DNA from: Methylovirgula sp.
Lineage (GTDB): Bacteria; Pseudomonadota; Alphaproteobacteria; Rhizobiales; Beijerinckiaceae
Assembly (NCBI GenBank): GCA_030038595.1
Contig: JASHSW010000010.1
Span: 1 to 6,302, forward strand
DNA: 6,302 nucleotides
Direction of reading: 5' to 3'
In this document: positions 1-6,247 of the stretch, piece after piece
Numbering within the stretch: the stretch's first letter is position 1
Layout: each line of letters opens with the position of its first letter
The notes under the pieces: model-generated
The model's input: the letters and a program-made list of their open reading frames with translations, nothing else
Databases searched by the model: none
Told to the model about the DNA's origin: nothing
Position numbers and translations under genes: made by a program

Positions 1-1018
1 TGAGCGGCGACGAGGTGCGCAGCCGAATCGACGAAATTCCGAGATCGCGCAGGATCTGCGCGCCGACCCCGATCTCGCGCCATTCCTTGATGCGCAGCGT
101 TTCCTTGTCCGGCCGCTCGACCTGCGGCACGTTGACCGGCACCCCGGCCGTGCCGTCGCGCAGATAGACGAAGACGCCGCGGCCCTCTTTTTTGAACTGC
201 GCGAAGGTTCTGCGGATCAGGGTTCCGCCGGCGATCACGTCGGCGACGATATCGACCCGGTGCAATCGCGCCGGCACGTTGCGTCCGTCGCCGATCTCGC
301 CTTGCACGAAGGCAAAATGCTGGACCGGGTCATAGGGCGTCACATAAGCGTAGCCGATGAGCGGCCCGCTTGGCCCCTCGACCGGGAAGACGTTGACTCG
401 CTCGACGAGCTTCTCGCGTGCCTGCCGGTAGGCGATCAGCTCGGCGACCGAAATCCGTCGTAAGCCGTGTTCTTTCGCGAACGCGTCGATCTGCGGCCCG
501 GTTCGGACGCTGCCATCGTCATTGGTGAGCTCGCCGATCACCCCGACCGGCGGCAGACCGGCGAGCCGGCAGAGATCGGCCGCGGCCTCGGTGTGGCCGG
601 AGCGCATGAGGACGCCGCCCTCGCGGGCGATCAACGGAAAGACATGCCCGGGTCGCACGAAGTCGGCCGCCCCCATATTGGGATTGGCGAGCGCCCGCAC
701 GGTTTGGGCGCGCTGTTCGGCGGAAATACCGGTAGTGAGCCCGTGACGGGCATCGACGGAGACGGTGAAGGCGGTGCCGAGCGGCGCATCGTTGGTTGCA
801 ACCATCGGCTGGAGGTGCAGGCGGCGCGCATCCTCGGCGGTAATCGGCGCGCAGACGATGCCGCTCGAATAGCGGATGATGAAGCCCATCTTCTCGGGCG
901 TGCAAAGCGCCGCGGCGCAGATAAGATCTGCCTCGTTCTCGCGGTCGTCGTCGTCGGTGACGATGACGATTTCGCCGCCCGAGATCGCCTCGATCGCTTC
1001 GCTCACCGAACGACGCAT
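1..1018 (-). CDS. ribB: 3,4-dihydroxy-2-butanone 4-phosphate synthase with degenerate GTP cyclohydrolase II-like C-terminal domain (3' end outside window)
   Basis: The N-terminal domain (about residues 1-200) converts ribulose 5-phosphate to 3,4-dihydroxy-2-butanone 4-phosphate plus formate, supplying the four-carbon unit of riboflavin in the cytosol. Visible motifs are the acidic substrate and metal loop DDDDRENEAD (residues 22-31), TTGISAEQRA (95-104), RPGHVFPL (122-129), GHTEAAADL (141-149) and a conserved Glu163. The C-terminal part (about 205-339, continuing off the left edge) aligns with GTP cyclohydrolase II but lacks its key residues. The zinc-cysteine segment is replaced by RLHRVDIVADVI (251-262), and the RQEGRGIGL-like loop reads LRDGTAGVPV (286-295). 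It is therefore RibB with a RibA-like, probably non-catalytic tail (the 'RibBX' layout), not a bifunctional RibBA. ATG at 1018 is the only reasonable start: a GGGAG lies 9 bases upstream and an in-frame TAG lies eight codons upstream. All 339 codons in the window are open. The gene is divergent from the DUF2233 gene. Confidence 0.95.
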   Translation of the reverse strand, partial: MRRSVSEAIEAISGGEIVIVTDDDDRENEADLICAAALCTPEKMGFIIRYSSGIVCAPITAEDARRLHLQPMVATNDAPLGTAFTVSVDARHGLTTGISAEQRAQTVRALANPNMGAADFVRPGHVFPLIAREGGVLMRSGHTEAAADLCRLAGLPPVGVIGELTNDDGSVRTGPQIDAFAKEHGLRRISVAELIAYRQAREKLVERVNVFPVEGPSGPLIGYAYVTPYDPVQHFAFVQGEIGDGRNVPARLHRVDIVADVIAGGTLIRRTFAQFKKEGRGVFVYLRDGTAGVPVNVPQVERPDKETLRIKEWREIGVGAQILRDLGISSIRLRTSSPL

Positions 1019-1027
1019 GCGAAAATG

Positions 1028-1061
1028 CTCCCGGATGTGCTAGGCTCGCCCGGCTTAGATA
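1028..1061 (-). promoter_or_regulatory. Putative ribB -10 element and ribosome binding site
   Basis: On the minus strand, TATCTA (1061-1056) is a reasonable -10 hexamer. TTGTGC (1083-1078) lies 16 bases upstream as a possible -35, which would place the -35 over the start codon of the divergent DUF2233 gene. GGGAG (1032-1028), 9 bases before the ribB ATG, is a plausible Shine-Dalgarno. The implied leader is only about 30 bases, too short for an FMN riboswitch, and none is visible. The ribosome binding site is better supported than the promoter hexamers, which are read by eye. Confidence 0.3.
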
Positions 1062-1082
1062 GGCGGGAATCGCGATCGCACA

Positions 1083-1847
1083 ATGCCGGCAAAGTCTACG
1101 CCCTTTCTGCGGATCGCCTTAATCTTCCTCGGGCTTCTCGCGGCTCCCGGCATGTCGCCCGCCGATACCAGCGGCTGCACGCAGATCACCGCCGCCGAGC
1201 GTCTTTATACGGTCTGCACATTCGACGTTCGCCACAGCCAACTGCGCCTGTTCTTCGCCGACGCCGACGGGCACCCATATGGAAGTTTCAGCGCCCTCTC
1301 CGAGGCGCTGAAACCGCAAGGCGAGGTGCTCGCCTTTGCCATGAATGCCGGCATGTTCGGCCCGGATTTCCGGCCGATCGGCCTCTACATCGAAGGAGGA
1401 CGGCAACTCAGCGCCGCCAATACGCGCTCCGGGCCGGGCAATTTTCACATGAAGCCGAACGGTGTCTTCTACTTCGATTCGACGACGGCCGGTATCCTGG
1501 AGACAAGCCGCTTTCTCAAATCGGGCCTGAAGCCAGAATATGCGACCCAATCCGGGCCGATGCTGGTGATCGACGGCAAGCTGCATCCCAAAATCGAGGC
1601 TTCCGGCACATCGGCGAAGATCCGCAACGGCGTCGGCGTGAAGGACGGCCATACCGTCGTCTTCGCGATCTCCGAGGAGCCGGTGACCTTCTACGAATTC
1701 GCCACTTTGTTCCGCGACCGGCTCGGCTGTCCGAACGCCCTGTTTCTCGACGGGTCGGTCTCGAGCCTCTATGCGCCGGGGATCGGACGCGACGACGGTG
1801 TGCTGCCGCTCGGCCCGATCGTCGGCGTCGTCGAGAAGGCGCACTAA
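1083..1847 (+). CDS. Exported phosphodiester glycosidase-like (DUF2233 / NAGPA family) protein
   Basis: This 254-residue protein has the features of the DUF2233 family, which is related to the catalytic domain of mammalian N-acetylglucosamine-1-phosphodiester alpha-N-acetylglucosaminidase. Its bacterial substrate is unknown. A basic start, a hydrophobic core (about residues 8-22) and a possible cleavage site after SPA (25-27) suggest Sec export to the periplasm. Recognisable conserved stretches are FAMNAGMF (85-92), GLYIEGG (100-106), NFHMKPNGVFY (120-130), ATQSGPMLVIDG (154-165), RNGVGV (181-186), and FRDRLGCPNALFLDG (210-224). The last two probably contribute to the active site. Cys32 and Cys45 flank the mature N terminus and could form a disulfide. 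No strong Shine-Dalgarno precedes the ATG. That ATG was chosen because it gives an intact signal peptide. It is the only plus-strand gene here, sits inside a core metabolic neighbourhood, and ends one base before the convergent DUF302 gene. Family assignment is firm; the reaction is inference. Confidence 0.9.
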   Translation: MPAKSTPFLRIALIFLGLLAAPGMSPADTSGCTQITAAERLYTVCTFDVRHSQLRLFFADADGHPYGSFSALSEALKPQGEVLAFAMNAGMFGPDFRPIGLYIEGGRQLSAANTRSGPGNFHMKPNGVFYFDSTTAGILETSRFLKSGLKPEYATQSGPMLVIDGKLHPKIEASGTSAKIRNGVGVKDGHTVVFAISEEPVTFYEFATLFRDRLGCPNALFLDGSVSSLYAPGIGRDDGVLPLGPIVGVVEKAH

Positions 1848-1848
1848 G

Positions 1849-2367
1849 TTAGGGCGCGGTGCCCATCGCGGCGCGCGCCAGCGCCGCGATCTTGGCATCG
1901 AGCGCCCGCGCGGCTTCGAGCAGCTTTGGGTTGCGTTCGGCGCGCATCAGCGAGGACGGAAGATCGTAGACGATCGTGGAGCCTTCGCCGTCTTCGCCCT
2001 CGACGAGCAGCAGCTCGACCGGGGCGAACAAAGACGCTTCGATGTCGTGGCGGATCATGGTGATGGCGATCAGCGGATTGCCGAAGATGAGGCGCACGGC
2101 TTTCTGCCTAATCCCGTAGAGCGGAAGCCAGCCGCTATGATCGAGCTCCAAGAAGAGGATGAAACCGCTGTCGCCTACCACAGGGGCGAGAAGCCGCTCG
2201 AAATCCTCGGGGCTGCGCACGGCGCGGGCGTGGTCGAAGACCTCCTGAAGCCTTGAGGTCCCCAGCAGACGGCGCAACGCGTCGCGGACCTCGTCGAACG
2301 ACCGCGAGCTGTCGAAACGCACCCGGGTGATCTCGCTCACCGACGTTGACATCGAGGCCTTCATCAT
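1849..2367 (-). CDS. DUF302 family protein
   Basis: This is a 172-residue cytosolic protein with no signal peptide or membrane segment. The DUF302 core is recognisable: FDHARAV (residues 44-50), a variable linker, then LIFGNPLIAITMI (93-105), the APVELLLVEGEDG segment (115-127) and TIVYDLPSSL (131-140). An alanine-rich terminal helix ends the protein. DUF302 proteins have no established enzymatic activity, so no function is assigned. Four in-frame ATGs occur near the start (2379, 2367, 2364 and 2352). The one at 2367 is chosen because GGAGG lies 5 bases upstream; 2364 is equally possible with 8-base spacing. The 2379 start would place that GGAGG inside the coding region and has none of its own. 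The gene begins 26 bases after the aroC stop, so co-transcription with fabI-aroC is likely. Its stop faces the DUF2233 stop with a one-base gap. Confidence 0.87.
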   Translation of the reverse strand: MMKASMSTSVSEITRVRFDSSRSFDEVRDALRRLLGTSRLQEVFDHARAVRSPEDFERLLAPVVGDSGFILFLELDHSGWLPLYGIRQKAVRLIFGNPLIAITMIRHDIEASLFAPVELLLVEGEDGEGSTIVYDLPSSLMRAERNPKLLEAARALDAKIAALARAAMGTAP

Positions 2368-2372
2368 CTGCG

Positions 2373-2377
2373 CCTCC
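2373..2377 (-). promoter_or_regulatory. Ribosome binding site of the DUF302 gene
   Basis: A perfect GGAGG on the minus strand lies 5 bases before the ATG at 2367 and 8 bases before the ATG at 2364. It overlaps the alternative upstream ATG at 2379, and this argues for the shorter 172- or 171-residue product. Confidence 0.65.
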
Positions 2378-2393
2378 ATCTGTGCGGGTTTGG

Positions 2394-3482
2394 CTATCCG
2401 ACCTGCGCCCGGTGGCGTAGGAACTGGTCGGCGAGCACGCAGGCGACCATCGCTTCGCCGATCGGCACCGCCCTTATGCCGACGCAAGGATCGTGGCGTC
2501 CTTTGGTCGAGATCTCGGTCTCGGCGCCGGAACGGTCGATCGTCTGGCGCGGCGTCAAAATCGAGGAAGTGGGCTTCACCGCGAAACGCGCTACGATCGG
2601 CTGGCCGGTCGAAATGCCGCCGAGTACGCCGCCGGCGTGATTGCTGCGAAACTCGGGCCGGCCGTCTGCGCCGACGCGCATCTCGTCGGCGTTCTCTTCT
2701 CCCGACAGCGCGGCGACCGCGAACCCGGCGCCGATCTCGACCCCTTTGACGGCGTTGATCGACATCAACGCCGCGGCGAGCTCGGAATCGAGCTTGCCGT
2801 AGAGCGGCGCCCCCCACCCTGCCGGCACCCCTTCGGCGACGATTTCGATGACCGCGCCGATCGACGATCCCGCCTTGCGGATCTCGTCGAGCTCGCTCTC
2901 GAAGAGCGCCGCGGCCTTGGCGTCGGGCGAGAAGAACGCGTTGCGCCGCGTCTCCTCCCAGTCCCATTTGGCGCGGTCGATCCAATGCGCGCCGATAGCG
3001 ACGAGCGCGCCGCGCACCCGGACGCCGGGAATGATCTTGCGGGCGATCGCGCCGGCGGCGACGCGTGTCGCCGTCTCGCGCGCCGAGGCCCGACCGCTGC
3101 CCCGCCAATCGCGCAGACCGTATTTCATTTCGTAGGTGAAGTCGGCGTGTCCGGGCCGGTATTTGTCTTTGATCGCATCGTAATCCTTGGGGCGCGCGTC
3201 TTCGTTGGCGATCAACAGCGCGATCGGCGTACCGGTCGTGACTTGCATGCCGCTTGCCGGATCTCGGAACACTCCGGAGAGAATCTTCACATGGTCCGAT
3301 TCTTGGCGCTGGCTGGTGAACCGCGATTTGCCCGGCCGGCGCTCGTCGAGAAAGCGCTGGATCTCTTCCTCTTCGAGCGGGATCGCGGGAGGGCAGCCGT
3401 CGACGACGCAGCCGATCGCCGGCCCGTGGCTTTCGCCGAAGGTCGTTACCCGAAACAGATGGCCGAACGTGTTGTGGGACAT
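2394..3482 (-). CDS. aroC: Chorismate synthase
   Basis: It catalyses the last step of the shikimate pathway, the anti-1,4-elimination of phosphate from 5-enolpyruvylshikimate 3-phosphate to chorismate. The enzyme needs reduced FMN and acts in the cytosol as a tetramer. At 362 residues it has normal family length. All three family signatures are present: [17 protein letters not shown] (residues 16-32), [19 protein letters not shown] (130-148) and [18 protein letters not shown] (328-345). The two catalytic histidines correspond to His19 in GESHG and His112 in RPGHADFTY. The ATG at 3482 gives the standard [21 protein letters not shown] terminus, and an AGGA lies just upstream. No flavin reductase domain is fused, so it is the monofunctional type that relies on externally reduced flavin. 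The gene lies 47 bases downstream of fabI and 26 bases upstream of the DUF302 gene, consistent with one operon. Confidence 0.98.
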   Translation of the reverse strand: MSHNTFGHLFRVTTFGESHGPAIGCVVDGCPPAIPLEEEEIQRFLDERRPGKSRFTSQRQESDHVKILSGVFRDPASGMQVTTGTPIALLIANEDARPKDYDAIKDKYRPGHADFTYEMKYGLRDWRGSGRASARETATRVAAGAIARKIIPGVRVRGALVAIGAHWIDRAKWDWEETRRNAFFSPDAKAAALFESELDEIRKAGSSIGAVIEIVAEGVPAGWGAPLYGKLDSELAAALMSINAVKGVEIGAGFAVAALSGEENADEMRVGADGRPEFRSNHAGGVLGGISTGQPIVARFAVKPTSSILTPRQTIDRSGAETEISTKGRHDPCVGIRAVPIGEAMVACVLADQFLRHRAQVG

Positions 3483-3529
3483 GGGGTCCTGCCCGCAGCC
3501 GCAAACGCGCTGCCGAGCCAGCGAGGCGC

Positions 3530-4378
3530 CTATTCCTTGGCCAGAGCCGAAAGATCGGGTGCCGCGGGGTTTTTCATGCCGACGATGTGATAGCCGGCAT
3601 CCACATGCAAGATCTCGCCGGTGATGCCGCGCGCCAGCGGCGAGAGAAGAAACGCGGCACTTTCGCCCACTTCGTCGATCGTGACCGAGCGACGCAGCGG
3701 CGCATTATATTCGTTCCACTTCAAGATGTAGCGGAAATCGCCGATGCCCGACGCCGCCAGCGTCTTGATCGGGCCGGCCGAGATCGCATTGACCCGGATG
3801 TTTTTCTCGCCGAGATCGGCGGCAAGATAGCGCACGCTCGCTTCGAGCGCCGCTTTGGCGACGCCCATCACATTATAGTGCGGCATCCATTTCTCGGCGC
3901 CGTAATAGGTCAAGGTCAGCAGCGCACCGCCGTCCGGCATCAGCTTTTCGGCGCGCTGCGCGATCGCGGTGAAGGAATAGCAGGAAACGAGTAGCGTATT
4001 GCAAAAGTTCTCCGCGGTCGTGTCGACATAGCGCCCGGTCAATTGGTCCTTGTCGGAGAAAGCGATGCAATGCACCAAAAAGTCGAGTTTGCCCCAAACC
4101 CTTTCAACCTCGCGGAACACGGCGTCGATGCTGGCGACGTCGGTCACGTCGCAATGGCCGACGACGTGCGCGTCGAGCTCCTGGGCAAGCGGGCGAACCC
4201 GTTTCTCGAGCGATTCGCCTTGGTAGGTAAAGGCGAGCTCGGCGCCCGCTCCGTGTGCGGCCTTGGCAATGCCCCAGGCGATCGAACGGTTGTTGGCGGT
4301 CCCCATCACCAAGCCGCGTTGTCCGGCCAAGATCCCGGGAACGGTGGCTTCTACGGGCAGGCGTTCCGGCTGGTTCAT
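3530..4378 (-). CDS. fabI: Enoyl-[acyl-carrier-protein] reductase (NADH), FabI type
   Basis: It reduces trans-2-enoyl-ACP to acyl-ACP in the last step of each type II fatty-acid elongation cycle. The protein is a 282-residue short-chain dehydrogenase fold. The dinucleotide-binding segment is [19 protein letters not shown] (residues 22-40), followed by ELAFTYQ (47-53), CDVTD (76-80), and the FabI-type active site with Tyr158, catalytic Tyr168 and Lys175 in HYNVMGVAK (167-175), equivalent to E. coli Tyr146, Tyr156 and Lys163. [16 protein letters not shown] (197-212) and [15 protein letters not shown] (254-268) complete the family pattern. Ala106 sits where E. coli FabI has Gly93, a position linked to triclosan sensitivity. 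Compared with E. coli there is an N-terminal extension of about 13 residues, and the tail after VGM is also slightly extended. AGGA (4388-4385) lies 6 bases before the ATG. It is probably the first gene of the fabI-aroC-DUF302 unit. Confidence 0.98.
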   Translation of the reverse strand: MNQPERLPVEATVPGILAGQRGLVMGTANNRSIAWGIAKAAHGAGAELAFTYQGESLEKRVRPLAQELDAHVVGHCDVTDVASIDAVFREVERVWGKLDFLVHCIAFSDKDQLTGRYVDTTAENFCNTLLVSCYSFTAIAQRAEKLMPDGGALLTLTYYGAEKWMPHYNVMGVAKAALEASVRYLAADLGEKNIRVNAISAGPIKTLAASGIGDFRYILKWNEYNAPLRRSVTIDEVGESAAFLLSPLARGITGEILHVDAGYHIVGMKNPAAPDLSALAKE

Positions 4379-4554
4379 TCTTGATCCTGGACAAACAACG
4401 GCCGGCCGCGCCGGTGCTTATCTGCGTTTACCCCGGATTTCATCGATTGGCCAAGTCCATGTCGCAAAGCACGAGTATTCCCCGCCCCATTTGCGAGGGG
4501 CAAGCCGATCAATTCGTTCAACACTTGGTTGCGCTGTCGTGAACTTAGGCGGTC
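4379..4554 (-). promoter_or_regulatory. Upstream region of fabI with Shine-Dalgarno and weak promoter candidate
   Basis: These 176 bases separate the dnaJ-like stop from the fabI start, and I see no gene in them on either strand. AGGA at 4388-4385 is a good Shine-Dalgarno for fabI. A weak promoter candidate on the minus strand is TTGGCC (4454-4449), an 18-base spacer and TAAACG (4430-4425), giving a leader of about 40 bases. That leader would contain a GC-rich hairpin, CCGGC-GCG-GCCGG (4414-4402), 13 bases above the Shine-Dalgarno. Another small inverted repeat, GCCCC/GGGGC (4484-4488 and 4497-4501), lacks a T run and is not a convincing terminator for the dnaJ-like gene. Confidence 0.35.
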
Positions 4555-5496
4555 TCAAGCTAGGTCCTGGCGCGGGTTATACGGCTTCTGCTTCTGCCAT
4601 TTGCGCGCCAGTTCAAGGAGATCGGGGTCGGTTTCGTCGGGCAACACAATGCGCAGCGTAACGAGCAAATCGCCAGGCTTGGCTCCGGGCAGGCCCTTGC
4701 CGCGCAGCCGCAACGTGCGCCCACCGTTCGAGCCGGCCGGCACGTTGAGTTCCACTTGTCCATCGAGCGTCGGCACGTTCACCTTGGCGCCGAGCGCCGC
4801 CTCGTAAAGGGTCAGCGGCAGATCGAGGCGAAGGTCGCGCCCGTCGACCCGAAAGTAGGGGTGTTTGGCGATCTTGATGGCGATGAGCGCGTCCCCCGAC
4901 TCGCCGCCGAAGGAGCTTGCGAGGCCCTGGCCCTTGAGGCGGATCTGCTGTCCGTCCTCGACGCCCGCCGGTACCGTGACTTCGAGCGTGCGGCCGGTCG
5001 GCAGCGTCACCCGGCTCTTGCCGCCGTGCACGGCTTCCCGGAGGCTTACGGTAAGCTGTGCAGCAACGTCTTCGCCGCGCGGCAAAGGCCGGCTCTGGGC
5101 GCCCGTGGCGCGGCGCTGGCTTGCGGCGCCGAACAATTCGCTGAAGATGTCGCCCGCGTCGAACCCGCCGCCAGGCGCGCTGCGAAATTCGAAATGCTCG
5201 AAACCGCCCTGCCCCGTGCGCCGGGTAAAGCCGCCTGGCCCCCCTGCTCCAAAACCTTCGAACCCCTGGAAACGTGGTTTGCCTTCGGCGTCGATTTCGC
5301 CGCGGTCGAACTGGCCGCGTTTCTTCTCATCGCCGAGGATCTCGTAGGCGGCGCTCACCTCGGCGAATTTATCCTTCGCCTTGGGGTCCTTGCTCTGGTC
5401 GGGATGAAACCTCTTCGCGAGCCTGCGATAGGCCTTTTTGATTTCAGCCGTGTCGGCTGATTTCGAAACTCCCAAAACGGTATACGGATCGCGCAT
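4555..5496 (-). CDS. DnaJ/CbpA-type Hsp40 co-chaperone without zinc finger
   Basis: It is a 313-residue type II Hsp40 that would stimulate the ATPase of DnaK and hand over unfolded clients in the cytosol. The N-terminal J domain (about residues 3-65) has the essential HPD at 31-33 and the usual helix-III segment FAEVSAAYEILGDEKKR (44-60). A Gly/Phe-rich linker follows (about 76-123), then the two C-terminal beta domains: about 141-210, starting with GEDVAAQLTVSL, and about 218-288, with DLRLDLPLTLYEAALGAKV (221-239). There are no CxxCxGxG repeats, so it is CbpA/DjlA-like in layout rather than canonical DnaJ. A TTG 30 bases upstream (5526) would add ten residues, but the ATG at 5496 fits because MRDPYTVLG is the normal J-domain start. 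No strong Shine-Dalgarno is visible. It is separated from fabI by 176 bases, so it may be a separate unit or part of a longer one. Confidence 0.92.
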   Translation of the reverse strand: MRDPYTVLGVSKSADTAEIKKAYRRLAKRFHPDQSKDPKAKDKFAEVSAAYEILGDEKKRGQFDRGEIDAEGKPRFQGFEGFGAGGPGGFTRRTGQGGFEHFEFRSAPGGGFDAGDIFSELFGAASQRRATGAQSRPLPRGEDVAAQLTVSLREAVHGGKSRVTLPTGRTLEVTVPAGVEDGQQIRLKGQGLASSFGGESGDALIAIKIAKHPYFRVDGRDLRLDLPLTLYEAALGAKVNVPTLDGQVELNVPAGSNGGRTLRLRGKGLPGAKPGDLLVTLRIVLPDETDPDLLELARKWQKQKPYNPRQDLA

Positions 5497-5598
5497 CGTC
5501 GAGCCCAAAGGAACGCCCGCCCGCAATGGCGCAGGCGCAATGTCTCAACGGGCAACTTGGGGTGCTTGCCGCGCCGACGCAAGCCTAACGGTTGCAGC
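5497..5598. other. Intergenic gap between the membrane-protein gene and the dnaJ-like gene
   Basis: No gene is visible in these 102 bases. On the minus strand a TTGAGA near the middle is followed by GC-rich sequence without a convincing -10. The heptamer CATTGCG occurs twice close together. I see no recognisable heat-shock promoter, CIRCE-like inverted repeat or U-tailed terminator, so how the dnaJ-like gene is expressed is not evident. Confidence 0.3.
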
Positions 5599-6168
5599 TC
5601 AAACCGGCCGTTGGCGCATTCCAAGGCAGCCCGGGACGCCGAGAATGCCGATCGCGATCCGCGCCGCCAGAAGAAGGCCCAAGAAGGCCGCCGCGTTGAT
5701 TGCCAAGATGCGCAGGACAATCGGCGCGGCATAGGTCGCAAGATCGGCCGGCGCGGCAACGACGGTGATCAGAAAAAGACCGCCTTCATAGGCCGCGAAC
5801 GCCGCCAGAAAGGCCGATACATAGCCGACGATCGGATGCGCCAAAGCGGTGCTGCGGTAGGTCCATTCGGCTGCGAACACCCCGGCCACTCCGACCAGCG
5901 CAAACGCCGCGCTCCATACCAAACCTTGCGCCGGATAATGCAGAATGGCGAAGCCGACACATTGGTTGGCAAGGACGATGGCGAGAATGAGGAGCACGCC
6001 CTCGCTGCGGCGCATCGTCAAAGCAGCCAACGCGGCAAAAGCCGCCAAGGGCACGGCACAGGCGAACGCGAGGCTTAGGGTGATGCTCGCCACGAGGAGC
6101 GCCGCAAGCCAGACGAAATAACGCCAATCACGATGCAAACGCGGGGTCCTTTCCACGGCTCTCTCCAT
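5599..6168 (-). CDS. Unrecognised integral membrane protein, 5-6 predicted membrane segments
   Basis: I do not recognise the family of this 189-residue protein. A short basic and polar N terminus (MERAVERTPRLHRDWR, residues 1-16) is followed by nearly continuous hydrophobic sequence. Likely membrane segments lie at about 17-36, 39-52, 57-77, 82-100, 112-137 and 147-178. The few polar or charged spots between them could be functional: TMRRSEG (51-57), ANQC (67-70), HYPAQG (77-82) and EWTYRS (101-106), followed by His111. No signal peptide, transporter signature or enzyme motif is evident. The ATG at 6168 has no good Shine-Dalgarno. A GTG four codons in (6156) is preceded by GGAG at about 6-base spacing, so a 185-residue product is an alternative. 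It starts 65 bases after the stop of the gene cut by the right edge, and could be co-transcribed with it. Coding status is supported by consistent hydrophobic segmentation; function is unknown. Confidence 0.72.
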   Translation of the reverse strand: MERAVERTPRLHRDWRYFVWLAALLVASITLSLAFACAVPLAAFAALAALTMRRSEGVLLILAIVLANQCVGFAILHYPAQGLVWSAAFALVGVAGVFAAEWTYRSTALAHPIVGYVSAFLAAFAAYEGGLFLITVVAAPADLATYAAPIVLRILAINAAAFLGLLLAARIAIGILGVPGCLGMRQRPV

Positions 6169-6219
6169 GTCGGGCCGGCTGTCCGGCCATCTTTTAGCAG
6201 TCTTTCCGTTCGGTTGGAA

Positions 6220-6247
6220 TTGGCGGGCACCCCTTAGGGTCCGCCAA
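6220..6247 (-). terminator. Hairpin over the stop codon of the right-edge gene, without U-tract
   Basis: An inverted repeat pairs TTGGCGG (6220-6226) and ACCC (6229-6232) with GGGT (6237-6240) and CCGCCAA (6241-6247). This gives an 11-bp, mostly GC stem with a two-base bulge and a four-base loop, and the loop contains most of the TAA stop. In the minus-strand transcript the downstream sequence AATTCCAACCG has no U run. It may therefore be a weak or factor-assisted terminator, an attenuator, or a stabilising 3' stem between two co-transcribed genes. Confidence 0.4.

Noticed and set aside
1072..1079. Palindrome GCGATCGC upstream of the DUF2233 gene as an operator
   Set aside because: An 8-base palindrome made of GATC/CGATCG words is common in GC-rich alphaproteobacterial DNA and has no second copy nearby.
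467..1852. 461-codon open frame on the plus strand across ribB and the DUF2233 gene
   Set aside because: It overlaps two clearly recognisable genes, is rich in Arg and Gly in low-complexity patterns, and is the usual shadow frame of GC-rich DNA.
2380..3504. Long minus-strand extension of the DUF302 frame upstream through aroC
   Set aside because: The extension is an Arg-rich out-of-frame reading of aroC. The GGAGG and the family length support the start near 2367.
2493..3590. 365-codon plus-strand open frame antisense to aroC
   Set aside because: It lies almost wholly opposite chorismate synthase, whose family signatures are intact. Its product resembles no family and its composition is that of a shadow frame.
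4484..4501. Inverted repeat GCCCC/GGGGC as terminator of the dnaJ-like gene
   Set aside because: The stem is only 5 bp with an 8-base loop and no T run follows on either strand.
5519..5545. Closely repeated CATTGCG upstream of the dnaJ-like gene as a heat-shock regulatory element
   Set aside because: It does not match a CIRCE inverted repeat or a clear RpoH promoter, and two heptamers could occur by chance.
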